DNA of 64,000 bases, from the NCBI GenBank assembly GCA_963817755.1, contig CAWFPB010000003.1, positions 1,054,001 to 1,118,000 on the forward strand. Reading direction: 5' to 3'. Origin of the DNA: Oleiagrimonas sp963817755 (GTDB lineage Bacteria; Pseudomonadota; Gammaproteobacteria; Xanthomonadales; Rhodanobacteraceae). Below the pieces are notes generated by a model. That model did no database searches, was not told the DNA's origin, and saw nothing but the letters and a program-made list of their open reading frames with translations. Below, one piece after another: positions 10,263 to 20,154 of the stretch; position 1 is the stretch's first letter, and every line of letters starts with the position of its first letter. A program made the translations under genes and the position numbers.

Positions 10263-12986
10263 ATGAACAAAGACGAACTCGCCGGCCACACGCCCCTGAT
10301 GCGCCAGTACCTCTCGGCCAAGGCCGAGCATCCGGACGTGCTGCTGTTCTTCCGCATGGGCGATTTCTACGAGCTGTTCTACGACGATGCGCGCAAGGCC
10401 GCACGGCTGCTGGACATCACCCTGACCCAGCGCGGCCAGTCGGCGGGCGAACCGATCCCGATGGCCGGCGTGCCCTATCACGCGGTGGAGAACTACCTGG
10501 CGCGCCTGATCCGGCTGGGCGAATCGGTGGCGATCTGCGAGCAGGTCGGCGATCCGGCCAAGAGCAAGGGCCCGGTCGAGCGCAAGGTGGTGCGCATCGT
10601 CACCCCAGGCACGGTCACCGACGAGGCGCTGCTGGAGCAGCGTCGCGACAACCTGCTGCTGGCCATCCATGCCGGCAAGTCGGGCTACGGCCTGGCCTGG
10701 GTGGACCTGGCCGGCGGCCGTTTCCTGCTGGCCGAGGTGGCCGACGCCGAAGCCCTGGCCGCGGAGCTGGCCCGCCTGCAGCCGGCCGAAACCCTGGTCG
10801 CCGAGGACGTGGCCTGGTCGACGCGGGTGAGCACCCTGCCCGGCCTGCGCAAGCGCCCGCCCTGGCATTTCGAGACAGACAGCGCGCGCCGCGAACTGAA
10901 CCGCTTCTTCGGTACCCGCGACCTGTCCGGCTTCGGCATCGACGGCCTGGAGCGGGCCATCGGCGCGGCCGGCTGCCTGCTGGCCTACGTCGAGGAAACC
11001 CAGAAGAGCGCGCTGCCGCACCTGACCGGGCTGGCGGTGGAGCATGCCGGCGAGACCATCGCCATGGATGCGTCCACGCGCCGCAACCTGGAGCTGGATA
11101 CGCATCCGGAAGGCCGCCGGGAGCACACCCTGCTGGGCGTGCTGGACGAAACCGTGACGCCCATGGGCGCGCGACTGCTGCGCCGCTGGCTGCACCGGCC
11201 GCTGCGCCTGCAGGTCGTGCTGCGCCATCGCCACCAGGCCGTGGGTGCACTGATCGACGACCGCCGCCACGAGCCGCTGCGCGAGGAGCTGCGCGCGATC
11301 GGCGATCTCGAGCGCATCCTGGCGCGCGTGGCGTTGCGCTCGGCGCGGCCGCGGGATTTGTCGACGCTGCGCGACGGCTTGGCTGCCGCTCCGGTGCTAC
11401 GTGCGAAGGTTCTGGAATCTGCTGTGTTTACTGATGCGCTCATCCCTGAGCGCAAAGAGCAAGAAGCGGCCATCCATGGCCGCACTGCTCGAGAAGCGTC
11501 GCGCCCGGGCGGGAATGCGTCGGATCGCGAGGCAGAAGCGTCGGCCAAGGGCGTGGATGCCACAGAGGTGTCACCGCTCCTGAGTGCGCTGGTGGAGCGC
11601 ATCGGCGACCACGCCGAGACCTGCGGCCTGCTCGAGCGCGCCATCGTCGAACGCCCGCCGGTGCTGATCCGCGACGGCGGCGTGATCGCCGACGGCTACG
11701 ACGAAGAACTGGACGAACTGCGCCAGCTGGCCGAGCACGCCGACCAGTTCCTGGTCGAGCTGGAACAGCGCGAGAAGGCCGCCACCGGCATCGCCACGCT
11801 CAAGCTCGGCTACAACCGCGTGCACGGCTACTACATCGAGATCAGCAAGGCGCAATCGGACAAGGCCCCGACGCACTACACCCGCCGCCAGACCACCAAG
11901 AACGCCGAGCGCTACATCACCGAGGAACTCAAGCAGTTCGAGGACAAGGTCCTGTCGGCGCGCGAGCGCAGCCTGATGCGCGAACGCGCGCTGTACGAGG
12001 CGCTGCTCGACACCCTGGGCGGCGAACTGGAGCGACTGCGCGGCGCCGCCGCGGCGATCGCCGAGCTGGACGTGCTGGCCAACCTGGCCGAACGTGCCGA
12101 GACCCTGGACTGGAGTGCCCCGGCACTGGCCGAGACGCCCGGCATCGCCATCGAGGCCGGCCGCCACCCGGTGGTCGAGCGCGTGCGCGACGAACCGTTC
12201 GAGCCCAATGACCTGAAGCTCGACGACGATCGCCGCATGCTGGTCATCACCGGCCCCAACATGGGCGGCAAGTCCACCTACATGCGCCAGAACGCGCTGA
12301 TCGTGCTGCTGGCGCACATCGGCAGCTACGTGCCGGCGACCGCGGCGACGATCGGGCCGATCGACCGCATCTTCACCCGCATCGGCGCCGGCGACGACCT
12401 CTCGCGCGGGCAGTCCACCTTCATGGTCGAGATGAGCGAGACCGCGTCCATCCTGCACAACGCCACCGCGCACAGCCTGGTCCTGATGGACGAGGTCGGT
12501 CGCGGCACCTCCACCTACGACGGCCTGGCCCTGGCGCGTGCCGCGGCGATGCACCTGGCCGCGCACAACCGCGCCTTCACCCTGTTCGCCACGCATTACT
12601 TCGAACTGACCGAACTGACCGAGGAACACGACGGCATCGCCAACGTGCACCTGGACGCGGTCGAGTACGGCGAGCAACTGGTGTTCATGCATGCGGTCAA
12701 GGAAGGCCCCGCAAACCGCAGCTTCGGACTGCAGGTCGCAGCCCTGGCAGGCCTGCCCCGGGCGGTGATCGACGACGCCAGGCGCACCCTGGAAACCCTG
12801 GAACAGGGCCTGCGATCCGGACCGTCGGCGACCCCGTCGACGGCGAACGGACCCTCGCCGCAGATGGGCCTGTTCGCACCGCCCGCGCCCTCGGCCGTGG
12901 AGCAGGCACTGGATGCTCTGGATCCGGACAGCCTCAGCCCGCGCGAGGCACTGGACGCGCTGTACCGTCTCAAGACGCTGGACTGA
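10263..12986 (+). CDS. mutS: DNA mismatch repair protein MutS
   Basis: MutS binds mismatches and small loops as a dimer and recruits MutL. Visible elements are the mismatch-reading F35-Y-E37 in RMGDFYELFY, the core/lever domains, Walker A GPNMGGKS near residue 664, and the ATPase signature through DEVGRGTSTYDG. At 907 residues it is about 50 longer than usual. The excess lies at roughly residues 378-435 (bases 11395-11575), between the LRDGLAAAPVLRAK and SPLLSALVERIGD segments of the lever region. This block is lower in GC, contains a palindrome and keeps the frame. The protein otherwise looks intact. Confidence 0.97.
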   Translation: MNKDELAGHTPLMRQYLSAKAEHPDVLLFFRMGDFYELFYDDARKAARLLDITLTQRGQSAGEPIPMAGVPYHAVENYLARLIRLGESVAICEQVGDPAKSKGPVERKVVRIVTPGTVTDEALLEQRRDNLLLAIHAGKSGYGLAWVDLAGGRFLLAEVADAEALAAELARLQPAETLVAEDVAWSTRVSTLPGLRKRPPWHFETDSARRELNRFFGTRDLSGFGIDGLERAIGAAGCLLAYVEETQKSALPHLTGLAVEHAGETIAMDASTRRNLELDTHPEGRREHTLLGVLDETVTPMGARLLRRWLHRPLRLQVVLRHRHQAVGALIDDRRHEPLREELRAIGDLERILARVALRSARPRDLSTLRDGLAAAPVLRAKVLESAVFTDALIPERKEQEAAIHGRTAREASRPGGNASDREAEASAKGVDATEVSPLLSALVERIGDHAETCGLLERAIVERPPVLIRDGGVIADGYDEELDELRQLAEHADQFLVELEQREKAATGIATLKLGYNRVHGYYIEISKAQSDKAPTHYTRRQTTKNAERYITEELKQFEDKVLSARERSLMRERALYEALLDTLGGELERLRGAAAAIAELDVLANLAERAETLDWSAPALAETPGIAIEAGRHPVVERVRDEPFEPNDLKLDDDRRMLVITGPNMGGKSTYMRQNALIVLLAHIGSYVPATAATIGPIDRIFTRIGAGDDLSRGQSTFMVEMSETASILHNATAHSLVLMDEVGRGTSTYDGLALARAAAMHLAAHNRAFTLFATHYFELTELTEEHDGIANVHLDAVEYGEQLVFMHAVKEGPANRSFGLQVAALAGLPRAVIDDARRTLETLEQGLRSGPSATPSTANGPSPQMGLFAPPAPSAVEQALDALDPDSLSPREALDALYRLKTLD
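11395..11575. repeat. Foreign-looking palindromic insert within mutS
   Basis: The stretch begins with AT-richer codons (ttctggaatctgctgtgttt) unlike the flanking GC-rich codons and includes the stem-loop gcggcca-tcca-tggccgc at 11466-11483 and a cccgggcggg run. It encodes a hydrophilic, Ala/Glu/Arg-rich segment with no MutS homology that I recognise. I infer insertion of a short intergenic-type palindromic element that happened to stay in frame. The exact ends are uncertain by 10-20 bp. Confidence 0.6.
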
Positions 12987-13069
12987 GCGGCATTCGCCAT
13001 CGGCCATCCGGCCATTCAGGTCTCTCTCAGGGCGCCACATCCGCATGCCGGCGCGGTTTGCGTCTGTTG

Positions 13070-13095
13070 ATAGCCCTTGCCTATAGGAATCATCC
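13070..13095 (+). promoter_or_regulatory. OxyR-like operator upstream of katG
   Basis: ATAG-N7-CTAT-N7-ATcc can be read at 13070-13095. The OxyR consensus is four tetranucleotides ATAG-N7-CTAT-N7-ATAG-N7-CTAT; the first two match perfectly and the third in two positions. It lies about 140 bp before the katG start. Peroxide induction of katG by OxyR is well established in proteobacteria. Confidence 0.6.
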
Positions 13096-13230
13096 AAACA
13101 TTCGACTTCAATCTATCCCCCTTCCCGCCGTACGGTGTGTCTGTCGCAGACACGCGAAGGCATGGCCTGCCAAGCCACGCCACGGCCATCCGGGCCAACG
13201 CAAATAGAACGCAATCGCGAGGAGGGAGAC

Positions 13231-15429
<2,199 letters not shown>

Positions 15430-15444
15430 CCCGGTCCCGCAACG

Positions 15445-15477
15445 AAAAACGGCAGGTCTCGCGACCTGCCGTTTTTT
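15445..15477 (+). terminator. Bidirectional terminator between katG and the haem-barrel gene
   Basis: The stem acggcaggtc/gacctgccgt with loop tcgc is flanked by five A on the left and six T on the right. It can terminate katG on the plus strand and the converging gene on the minus strand. Confidence 0.92.
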
Positions 15478-15508
15478 CTTTCGTATCCGGCGGATGCCGG
15501 GGTGCTTG

Positions 15509-16864
15509 TCAGAGCGCGAACCACAGGTACAGATACGTGGTGTCGTTGCCGCTGGCATCGGACCCGGTCAGGCCGTTGAACTTCGAGTAGAAGGTGTACT
15601 GCAGTCCCAAGCGAAGGTTCACGTACGGCTGCAACCAGGAGTCACGCTTGCCGAACGGGTTGTAGTTCAGCTCCACCGTGCCGCCCTGCGTGTTCGGCGA
15701 ACCGCCGTACAGGTTGGCGTCGCTGCTGCCCGTGTAGGTGAACGAGGCCAGGGTCACGCCGTAGGTGTCCTTGAACCAGTAGCTGCCCTTGAGGTTGAAC
15801 GATTCAAGGTTGTTGCTGAGGTTCGAGGCATCACCCGCGTCGAAGCTGTTGTAGAGCTTCTGGTTCTCGTGCACGTACAGGGCGTTGGCAGTGAAGGCGT
15901 TGTCGCCCTTGATGTACTGGTAGTCACCCGACAGGCCCAGGTCGTTGTAGTTGTCGGTGGGTCCGCCCAGGGGGAACAGGTTGCCATTGGGGCTGACGCC
16001 GACGCCGCCACGCTTCATGTTGAACAGGAAACCGCCGAGCGTGAAGTTGCCGTGCGGCACGTTCCAGGTGTAGGCCGCACGCGCATAGGGCGCCAGGCCC
16101 GACAGGCGGCCGTCATACCCTGCGTTGACCTTGTTCAGGAAGGACGGCGACAGCGACTGGTAGCCACCGGCTTCCAGGTACAGGTGGCCATCGATATCGG
16201 TGTATGCGGTGGCACCGATGGCCTGACCGCCGATGCTGTCCAGAAGAGCCGGAGCGGCCGGTGCGCCCGGGGCCAGATCCGAACCCATGTACGGGTACAT
16301 CCAGGCCGGCGCGCTGTTGAAGACGTCGCTGACGGTCGGGTTGTTGTTGACCGAGATGCCCCACACGCCGCGATGCTTGCTGCTGGAGAACTTGTTGGCA
16401 TAGCGGACGTCAATGTTGTCCCAGCCGAACAGGCCGCCCACCTGCGAGTAGGTGAACTGCGAGAACACGCCCATGTGATCGCTGATGCGGCCGGCGACGA
16501 ACAGCGAGGCCTGGTCCAGCGACATGTTGTTGTTGGCATTGTAGGGCTTGCCCAGGTCCGCCGGATCCTGCGGGGCCTTGGTGTGGACGAACGATTCCAC
16601 CAGCATCGCCGAAAGCGGGATCTTGGTGTCGTTGCCCACCTTCATGGTGTAGCCGTTGAGCTTGAACTGGCGCCCGAACGCGGTCAGCTCGGGCCCGAAG
16701 CCACCCACGTGGCAGGCCGAACAAGGCTGGTGCGTCTGGCGCGCGTAGGACGGCACCGCGGAAGCGGGTCCGGCATGCAGCAACGCCCACACCAGGGGCA
16801 AGGCTGCCCACCCCAGGAGACGCAAGCCACGTGGCCGGCCCCCGAAAGCAGCTTGAGTATTCAT
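15509..16864 (-). CDS. Outer-membrane beta-barrel-like protein with one c-type haem motif
   Basis: A 451-residue exported protein. Residues 1-36 form a signal peptide ending in ASA. A single haem-attachment motif C48-S-A-C51-H52 follows, in a segment (GFGPELTAFGRQFKLNGYTM) typical of the family annotated only as cytochrome c or haem-binding outer-membrane protein. The remainder has alternating aromatic strands (for example FTANALYVHENQKLYN) and ends in aromatic/hydrophobic LYLWFAL, fitting a beta-barrel assembled by BamA. The family function is not established; electron transfer across the outer membrane or metal/NO-related roles are possible. The promoter region carries an FNR/DNR-like palindrome, suggesting expression at low oxygen or with nitrogen oxides. 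Confidence 0.75.
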   Translation of the reverse strand: MNTQAAFGGRPRGLRLLGWAALPLVWALLHAGPASAVPSYARQTHQPCSACHVGGFGPELTAFGRQFKLNGYTMKVGNDTKIPLSAMLVESFVHTKAPQDPADLGKPYNANNNMSLDQASLFVAGRISDHMGVFSQFTYSQVGGLFGWDNIDVRYANKFSSSKHRGVWGISVNNNPTVSDVFNSAPAWMYPYMGSDLAPGAPAAPALLDSIGGQAIGATAYTDIDGHLYLEAGGYQSLSPSFLNKVNAGYDGRLSGLAPYARAAYTWNVPHGNFTLGGFLFNMKRGGVGVSPNGNLFPLGGPTDNYNDLGLSGDYQYIKGDNAFTANALYVHENQKLYNSFDAGDASNLSNNLESFNLKGSYWFKDTYGVTLASFTYTGSSDANLYGGSPNTQGGTVELNYNPFGKRDSWLQPYVNLRLGLQYTFYSKFNGLTGSDASGNDTTYLYLWFAL

Positions 16865-16999
16865 GATTAGACTCCCTGACAAGGTGCATCCGGACATCGA
16901 CCGGCACACCCAACTCCCGCGTATCGGGTCAGCTACGTTGCCCGTGGTCGATGCATGCAGACGCGGAAGATGACTGCTGCTTCGCCACGGGGCGGAATC

Positions 17000-17055
17000 G
17001 CAGCGGGCCCGGGGGGAGGTTCGTTCCGCGTGAACCACGGAACGGGGTCCGCTGC
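17000..17055 (-). promoter_or_regulatory. Structured leader upstream of the haem-barrel gene
   Basis: The 300 bp between the haem-barrel gene start and the next gene (16865-17164) hold no gene. Inside are nested inverted repeats: gcagcgg (17000-17006) with ccgctgc (17049-17055), and gttccg (17023-17028) with cggaac (17038-17043). If transcription starts near 17060 the mRNA would have a folded leader of about 200 nt. Function unknown. Confidence 0.4.
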
Positions 17056-17067
17056 AATTCGACGGTC

Positions 17068-17108
17068 AGGATAGTTTCAAAGTCATAGGTCGCATTGACT
17101 CTAGTCAA
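17068..17108 (-). promoter_or_regulatory. FNR/DNR-type class II promoter
   Basis: A perfect palindrome ttgactctagtcaa lies at 17095-17108. It fits the CRP/FNR superfamily pattern TTGAC-N4-GTCAA (FNR itself prefers TTGAT-N4-ATCAA). On the minus strand TATCCT follows at 17068-17073; its distance from the palindrome centre fits a regulator bound at about -41.5. The next gene downstream is the haem-barrel gene. Confidence 0.6.
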
Positions 17109-17164
17109 AGCTTGCGACGATGCCCGCGAAGGTCGCGACAAATCGCCACAATATGGGACCCGGA

Positions 17165-18349
17165 TCAAGCCACCTTGCTTTCCATGGAGGCATCAAGCGC
17201 GCCGCGAAGGTCGTTCCAGATGTCTTCCACGTGCTCGATGCCGACCGACAGCCGCAACATGCCCGGGCCGATGCCGCACGCGCGCTGTGTCGCCTCGTCC
17301 AGGGTGCGGTGGGTCAGTCCGGCCGGATGCTGGATCAGGGTGTCCACCGAGCCCAGGCTGACCGCCGGCGTGGCCAGGGCGACCGAGGCCATGACCTGGG
17401 CCGCCGCGCCGTGACCGCCATGCACCTCGAAGGCCATCAGGCTGCCGGGGCCGCGCATCTGGGTGCCCACCAGGTGCGCATTGACGTCCTCGCGCAGGCC
17501 GGGATAGCTCACGCTGGCCACCGCCGGATGCGCCGCCAGGCGATGCGCGATCTCGACGGCGTTGGCCTGCGCGCGCTCCACGCGCAGCGACAGGGTCTGC
17601 AGGCCGCGGTGCAGCAGGTAGGCGCCCAGCGGATGCAGCAGGCCACCGGTGACCGCGCGCATCTGGCGCAGGGACGCGGCCCAGTCCGCGTCGCAGGCCA
17701 CCACGCCGGCAATCACGTCGCCGTGCCCGCCGAGGAACTTGGTCGCGCTGTGCATGACCAGGCGCGCGCCCAGTTTCGCCGGTTGCTGCAGCACCGGGGT
17801 GGCGAAGGTGGAGTCGACCAGCACCGGCACCTCGCCCGCGGCGCGCACCACGGCGGCGATGTCGACCAGTTCCAGGGTCGGGTTGGCCGGCGTCTCGATG
17901 ACCACCATCGCGGTGTCGGCGTCGATGGCATCGGCGATGGCGTCAGCCTTGGTCCAGCGCACCGGAATGCCCAGCAGCCCCGAATCGAGCAGGTGGTCGC
18001 TGGTGCCATAGACAGGACGCACCGCCACCACGTGCTTGCCGCGCTGGCCGGCGGCCAGCAGGCAGGCCGAAAGCGCGGCCATGCCGGAGCCGAACGCCAC
18101 TGCGTCGGTGGTGCCCTCCAGCTGCGCCAGCGCCTGCTCGAAACGCGCCACGGTGGGGTTGTGCAGGCGCGCGTAGATGGGATTCTCGGCGCTGGCCTGG
18201 CCGCCGACCAGGGCGTCGAAACTGGCGGTGCCCACGTCGAGGTCGCGCACCGGATAGGTCGTGGACAGGTCCAGCGGCGGCGCATGCACGCCCAGTTCGG
18301 CGAAGTCCTCGCGGCCGGCGTGAACGCCCAGGGTGTCGGGATGATGCAT
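17165..18349 (-). CDS. Trans-sulfuration PLP enzyme (cystathionine gamma-synthase / methionine gamma-lyase family)
   Basis: Fold-type I PLP enzyme acting on sulfur amino acids or O-substituted homoserine in the cytoplasm. In the 394-residue form starting at the ATG at 18347-18349, the PLP lysine is K204 in MHSATKFLGGHGD, the cofactor aspartate D180 in VLVDSTFATP, and the catalytic Tyr is Y114 in PVYGTSDHL. The residue two after it is Thr116, where true methionine gamma-lyases have Cys116, so a beta/gamma-lyase or synthase with other specificity is as likely. An earlier in-frame ATG (18406) lies inside the AT-rich control region. It is divergent from an Lrp-family gene, the arrangement of mdeR-mdeA in Pseudomonas. 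Confidence 0.88.
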   Translation of the reverse strand: MHHPDTLGVHAGREDFAELGVHAPPLDLSTTYPVRDLDVGTASFDALVGGQASAENPIYARLHNPTVARFEQALAQLEGTTDAVAFGSGMAALSACLLAAGQRGKHVVAVRPVYGTSDHLLDSGLLGIPVRWTKADAIADAIDADTAMVVIETPANPTLELVDIAAVVRAAGEVPVLVDSTFATPVLQQPAKLGARLVMHSATKFLGGHGDVIAGVVACDADWAASLRQMRAVTGGLLHPLGAYLLHRGLQTLSLRVERAQANAVEIAHRLAAHPAVASVSYPGLREDVNAHLVGTQMRGPGSLMAFEVHGGHGAAAQVMASVALATPAVSLGSVDTLIQHPAGLTHRTLDEATQRACGIGPGMLRLSVGIEHVEDIWNDLRGALDASMESKVA

Positions 18350-18382
18350 GGCGATCGCCTCTGAATTCCGAATGAGAAGCTC

Positions 18383-18412
18383 ATGATAGAATTGAAAAGA
18401 GCTCAATCTTTA
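18383..18412. promoter_or_regulatory. AT-rich divergent control region, possible Lrp-type operator
   Basis: The 98 bp between the PLP enzyme and the Lrp-family regulator are far richer in A/T than both genes. They contain the dyad ttga-N7-tcaa (ttgaaaagagctcaa) around 18390-18404, with further ttgaac downstream. Lrp-family proteins commonly bind AT-rich dyads between themselves and their divergent target. Confidence 0.45.
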
Positions 18413-18447
18413 TTGAACCGAACAATATTTCGCCATCAGGCCATTCC

Positions 18448-18915
18448 ATGCAGCTGGACCGAATCGATTACGCCCTGCTGGACGCCCTGCGAAAGAACGC
18501 ACGGGTGCCCAACAAGGTACTGGCCGAGAAAGTCGGCGTGGCGCCCTCGACCGCACTCGAACGGGTACGGCGATTGCGCGAGAGCGGCGTGATCCAGGGC
18601 TACCACGCCGAGATCGATCCGCAGGCGCTGGGCATCGGCCTGCAGGCCATGATCAGCGTGCGCCTGGAACGCCATGCGCGCACCGACGTGGCCGCCTTCG
18701 ACACCTACCTGAAGACCCTTCCCGAGGTGCTCAGCTTCTGGCACGTGGCCGGCGGCAACGACTTTTTGGTGCACGTGGCCGTGGCCGACAGCCAGCGCCT
18801 GCGCGACTTCGCCCTGGACGCCTTCACCACGCGCAAGGAAGTGGCGCACATCGAGACCAACCTGATCTTCAGCTTCCAGCGCAACGCGCGGCTGCCGGTC
18901 CCGAACGCGCGCTGA
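18448..18915 (+). CDS. Lrp/AsnC-family transcriptional regulator
   Basis: A 155-residue feast/famine regulator. Residues 1-60 form the helix-turn-helix (LDRIDYALLDALRKNARVPN then VAPSTALERVRRLRESGVI), followed by the RAM ligand-binding domain (about 65-145) with GIGLQAMISVRLE and WHVAGGNDFLVHV. Divergent from the trans-sulfuration enzyme, so it probably activates that gene in response to an amino acid, as MdeR does for methionine gamma-lyase. The ligand is not known. Confidence 0.93.
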   Translation: MQLDRIDYALLDALRKNARVPNKVLAEKVGVAPSTALERVRRLRESGVIQGYHAEIDPQALGIGLQAMISVRLERHARTDVAAFDTYLKTLPEVLSFWHVAGGNDFLVHVAVADSQRLRDFALDAFTTRKEVAHIETNLIFSFQRNARLPVPNAR

Positions 18916-19075
18916 CCCCGAGCCGGGGATGCCGGCCGCCGGCTCTGCGTTCGCGCGGGCGATGTCCTCGATGCCCTGTACCTGGACAAGCCCGGGGCCT
19001 GGGTTGGCGGCCACCGCCCGCGGCCGGACGGCCTGCGTGGGTCAACCGGACAGAGGCGCGCCGGGGCCTCGTGCG

Positions 19076-19727
19076 TCAGTCCCGCGGCGGTCCCTCGACC
19101 CGTCGGTAGATGACATACGAATACGCCGCAGGCACCAGACCGGCGACGATCAGTACCGTCAGCGATGCCGGGAACGGCAGGCCGAACAGCGTGCCGGCCA
19201 GCACCACCACGCCGGCCAGCACGAAAAGTTTACCTGCCGAGCCGGTGGGTGCGCTCCCAGGTCGTCTCGCTGGCGAGGGTCCAGGGCGTGCGGATGCCGA
19301 TGAAGAAATTGCGCTGGAGCTTGCCCATGTAGTTGCCGAGGATCGTGAACAAGGCCCCGACACTCAGCATCGCAATCTTCGGCACCGGCAGCGGATATCC
19401 GGCGCCGGCCAGCAGTGTGATGACCCCCATCACAAGGAAGAGACCCTGGACTACCAGCATCAGCCCGGCAAAGACCGATGCGAACGGTCCGATACGGAAT
19501 CGATTGGGAGAGATGGCCGGTAGCAGCCATGTCAACAAGGCGATACCGGTCACGCCGATCATCGGGAAGAGCGCCGCCCACAGACGCGAACGGTAACCGT
19601 TGACTTCACCATGGAAGCTCCAGTGCGAGGGCACCTGCGCCGGCAGGTGAGGCCACAGCCAGACCGCGGCGATTGCGGCGATGACGATGAACGCAGCCGA
19701 GACCAGCAAGCTACGGTTGGGGTTCAT
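19076..19727 (-). pseudogene. SdpI-family membrane protein, frameshifted
   Basis: Two overlapping minus-strand frames together make one SdpI/DUF1648 protein of about 216 residues. The first (19727 to 19230, 165 aa) carries the N-terminal DUF1648 helix pair (VPSHWSFHGEVNGY) and the SdpI signature NFFIGIRTPWTLASETTWERTHRLG, then stops. The second frame continues exactly where the family continues, GKLFVLAGVVVLAGTLF, to the stop at 19076. One extra base near 19233-19238 (GGCAGGTAAAC) accounts for it. In Bacillus subtilis SdpI confers immunity to the SdpC toxin and sequesters its ArsR-type repressor SdpR. The upstream ArsR gene overlaps this one by ATGA. Broken gene, sequencing error and recoding are all possible. 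Confidence 0.75.
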
Positions 19728-20011
19728 GACTTGTCTCCTGCCCGTCCCCGCGCGGGGAACAGGTCGAATAGCAGCCGCGCGAGATCCTCGAACACGGTGC
19801 TGTTGAGCGAATAGACGATGTACTGGCCGCGGCGCTCGGTACGCACCAGGTCGGCGCGCTTGAGCACGGCGAAATGATGCGACAGCGAAGCCGCCGTGAT
19901 GTCGAAGGCCTCGCCGATCTCGCCGGCGGTCAGCGCGCCATCCTGGAGGCGCTTGAGGATCGCGCGCCGAGTCGGATCGGCCATGGCCTTGAACACTTCC
20001 TGCTGTTTCAT
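19724..20011 (-). CDS. ArsR-family repressor (SdpR-like)
   Basis: A 95-residue winged-helix protein beginning MKQQEVFKAMADPTRRAILKRL and with recognition helix TAASLSHHFAVLKRADLV. No cysteine pair for metal sensing is present, matching the non-metal autorepressor subgroup (SdpR, YgaV-type). The ATG at 20009-20011 follows a GGAG site; an upstream in-frame ATG lies in the neighbouring promoter region. Its stop overlaps the start of the SdpI-like gene by four bases, so the two are translationally coupled. An AT-rich palindromic operator lies just upstream. Confidence 0.92.
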   Translation of the reverse strand: MKQQEVFKAMADPTRRAILKRLQDGALTAGEIGEAFDITAASLSHHFAVLKRADLVRTERRGQYIVYSLNSTVFEDLARLLFDLFPARGRAGDKS

Positions 20012-20030
20012 GCGAACTCCGCCGCAGGGA

Positions 20031-20062
20031 CTATCTAGATAATTAGACAAATATCTAAATAA
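20031..20062. promoter_or_regulatory. AT-rich palindromic operator of the ArsR/SdpI unit
   Basis: A perfect 10-bp palindrome TATCTAGATA (20032-20041) is followed by the partly symmetric TAGA-N6-TCTA (20044-20057). The block stands out as AT-rich in a GC-rich genome and lies 20 bp upstream of the ArsR start, fitting an autorepressor site overlapping the promoter. Confidence 0.6.
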
Positions 20063-20154
20063 TGCAAGCGCCCCGTGCCAGTCCGACCGAATCCACGGTA
20101 CGAAGTGACGCGCCCATTCACCTGGACCGCACGCCTGTGCCACACTTGCCCGCC

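Noticed and set aside
19230..19245. Programmed frameshift in the SdpI-like gene
   Set aside because: I see no convincing slippery heptamer with a downstream stimulatory structure at the shift point; a simple one-base insertion explains it.
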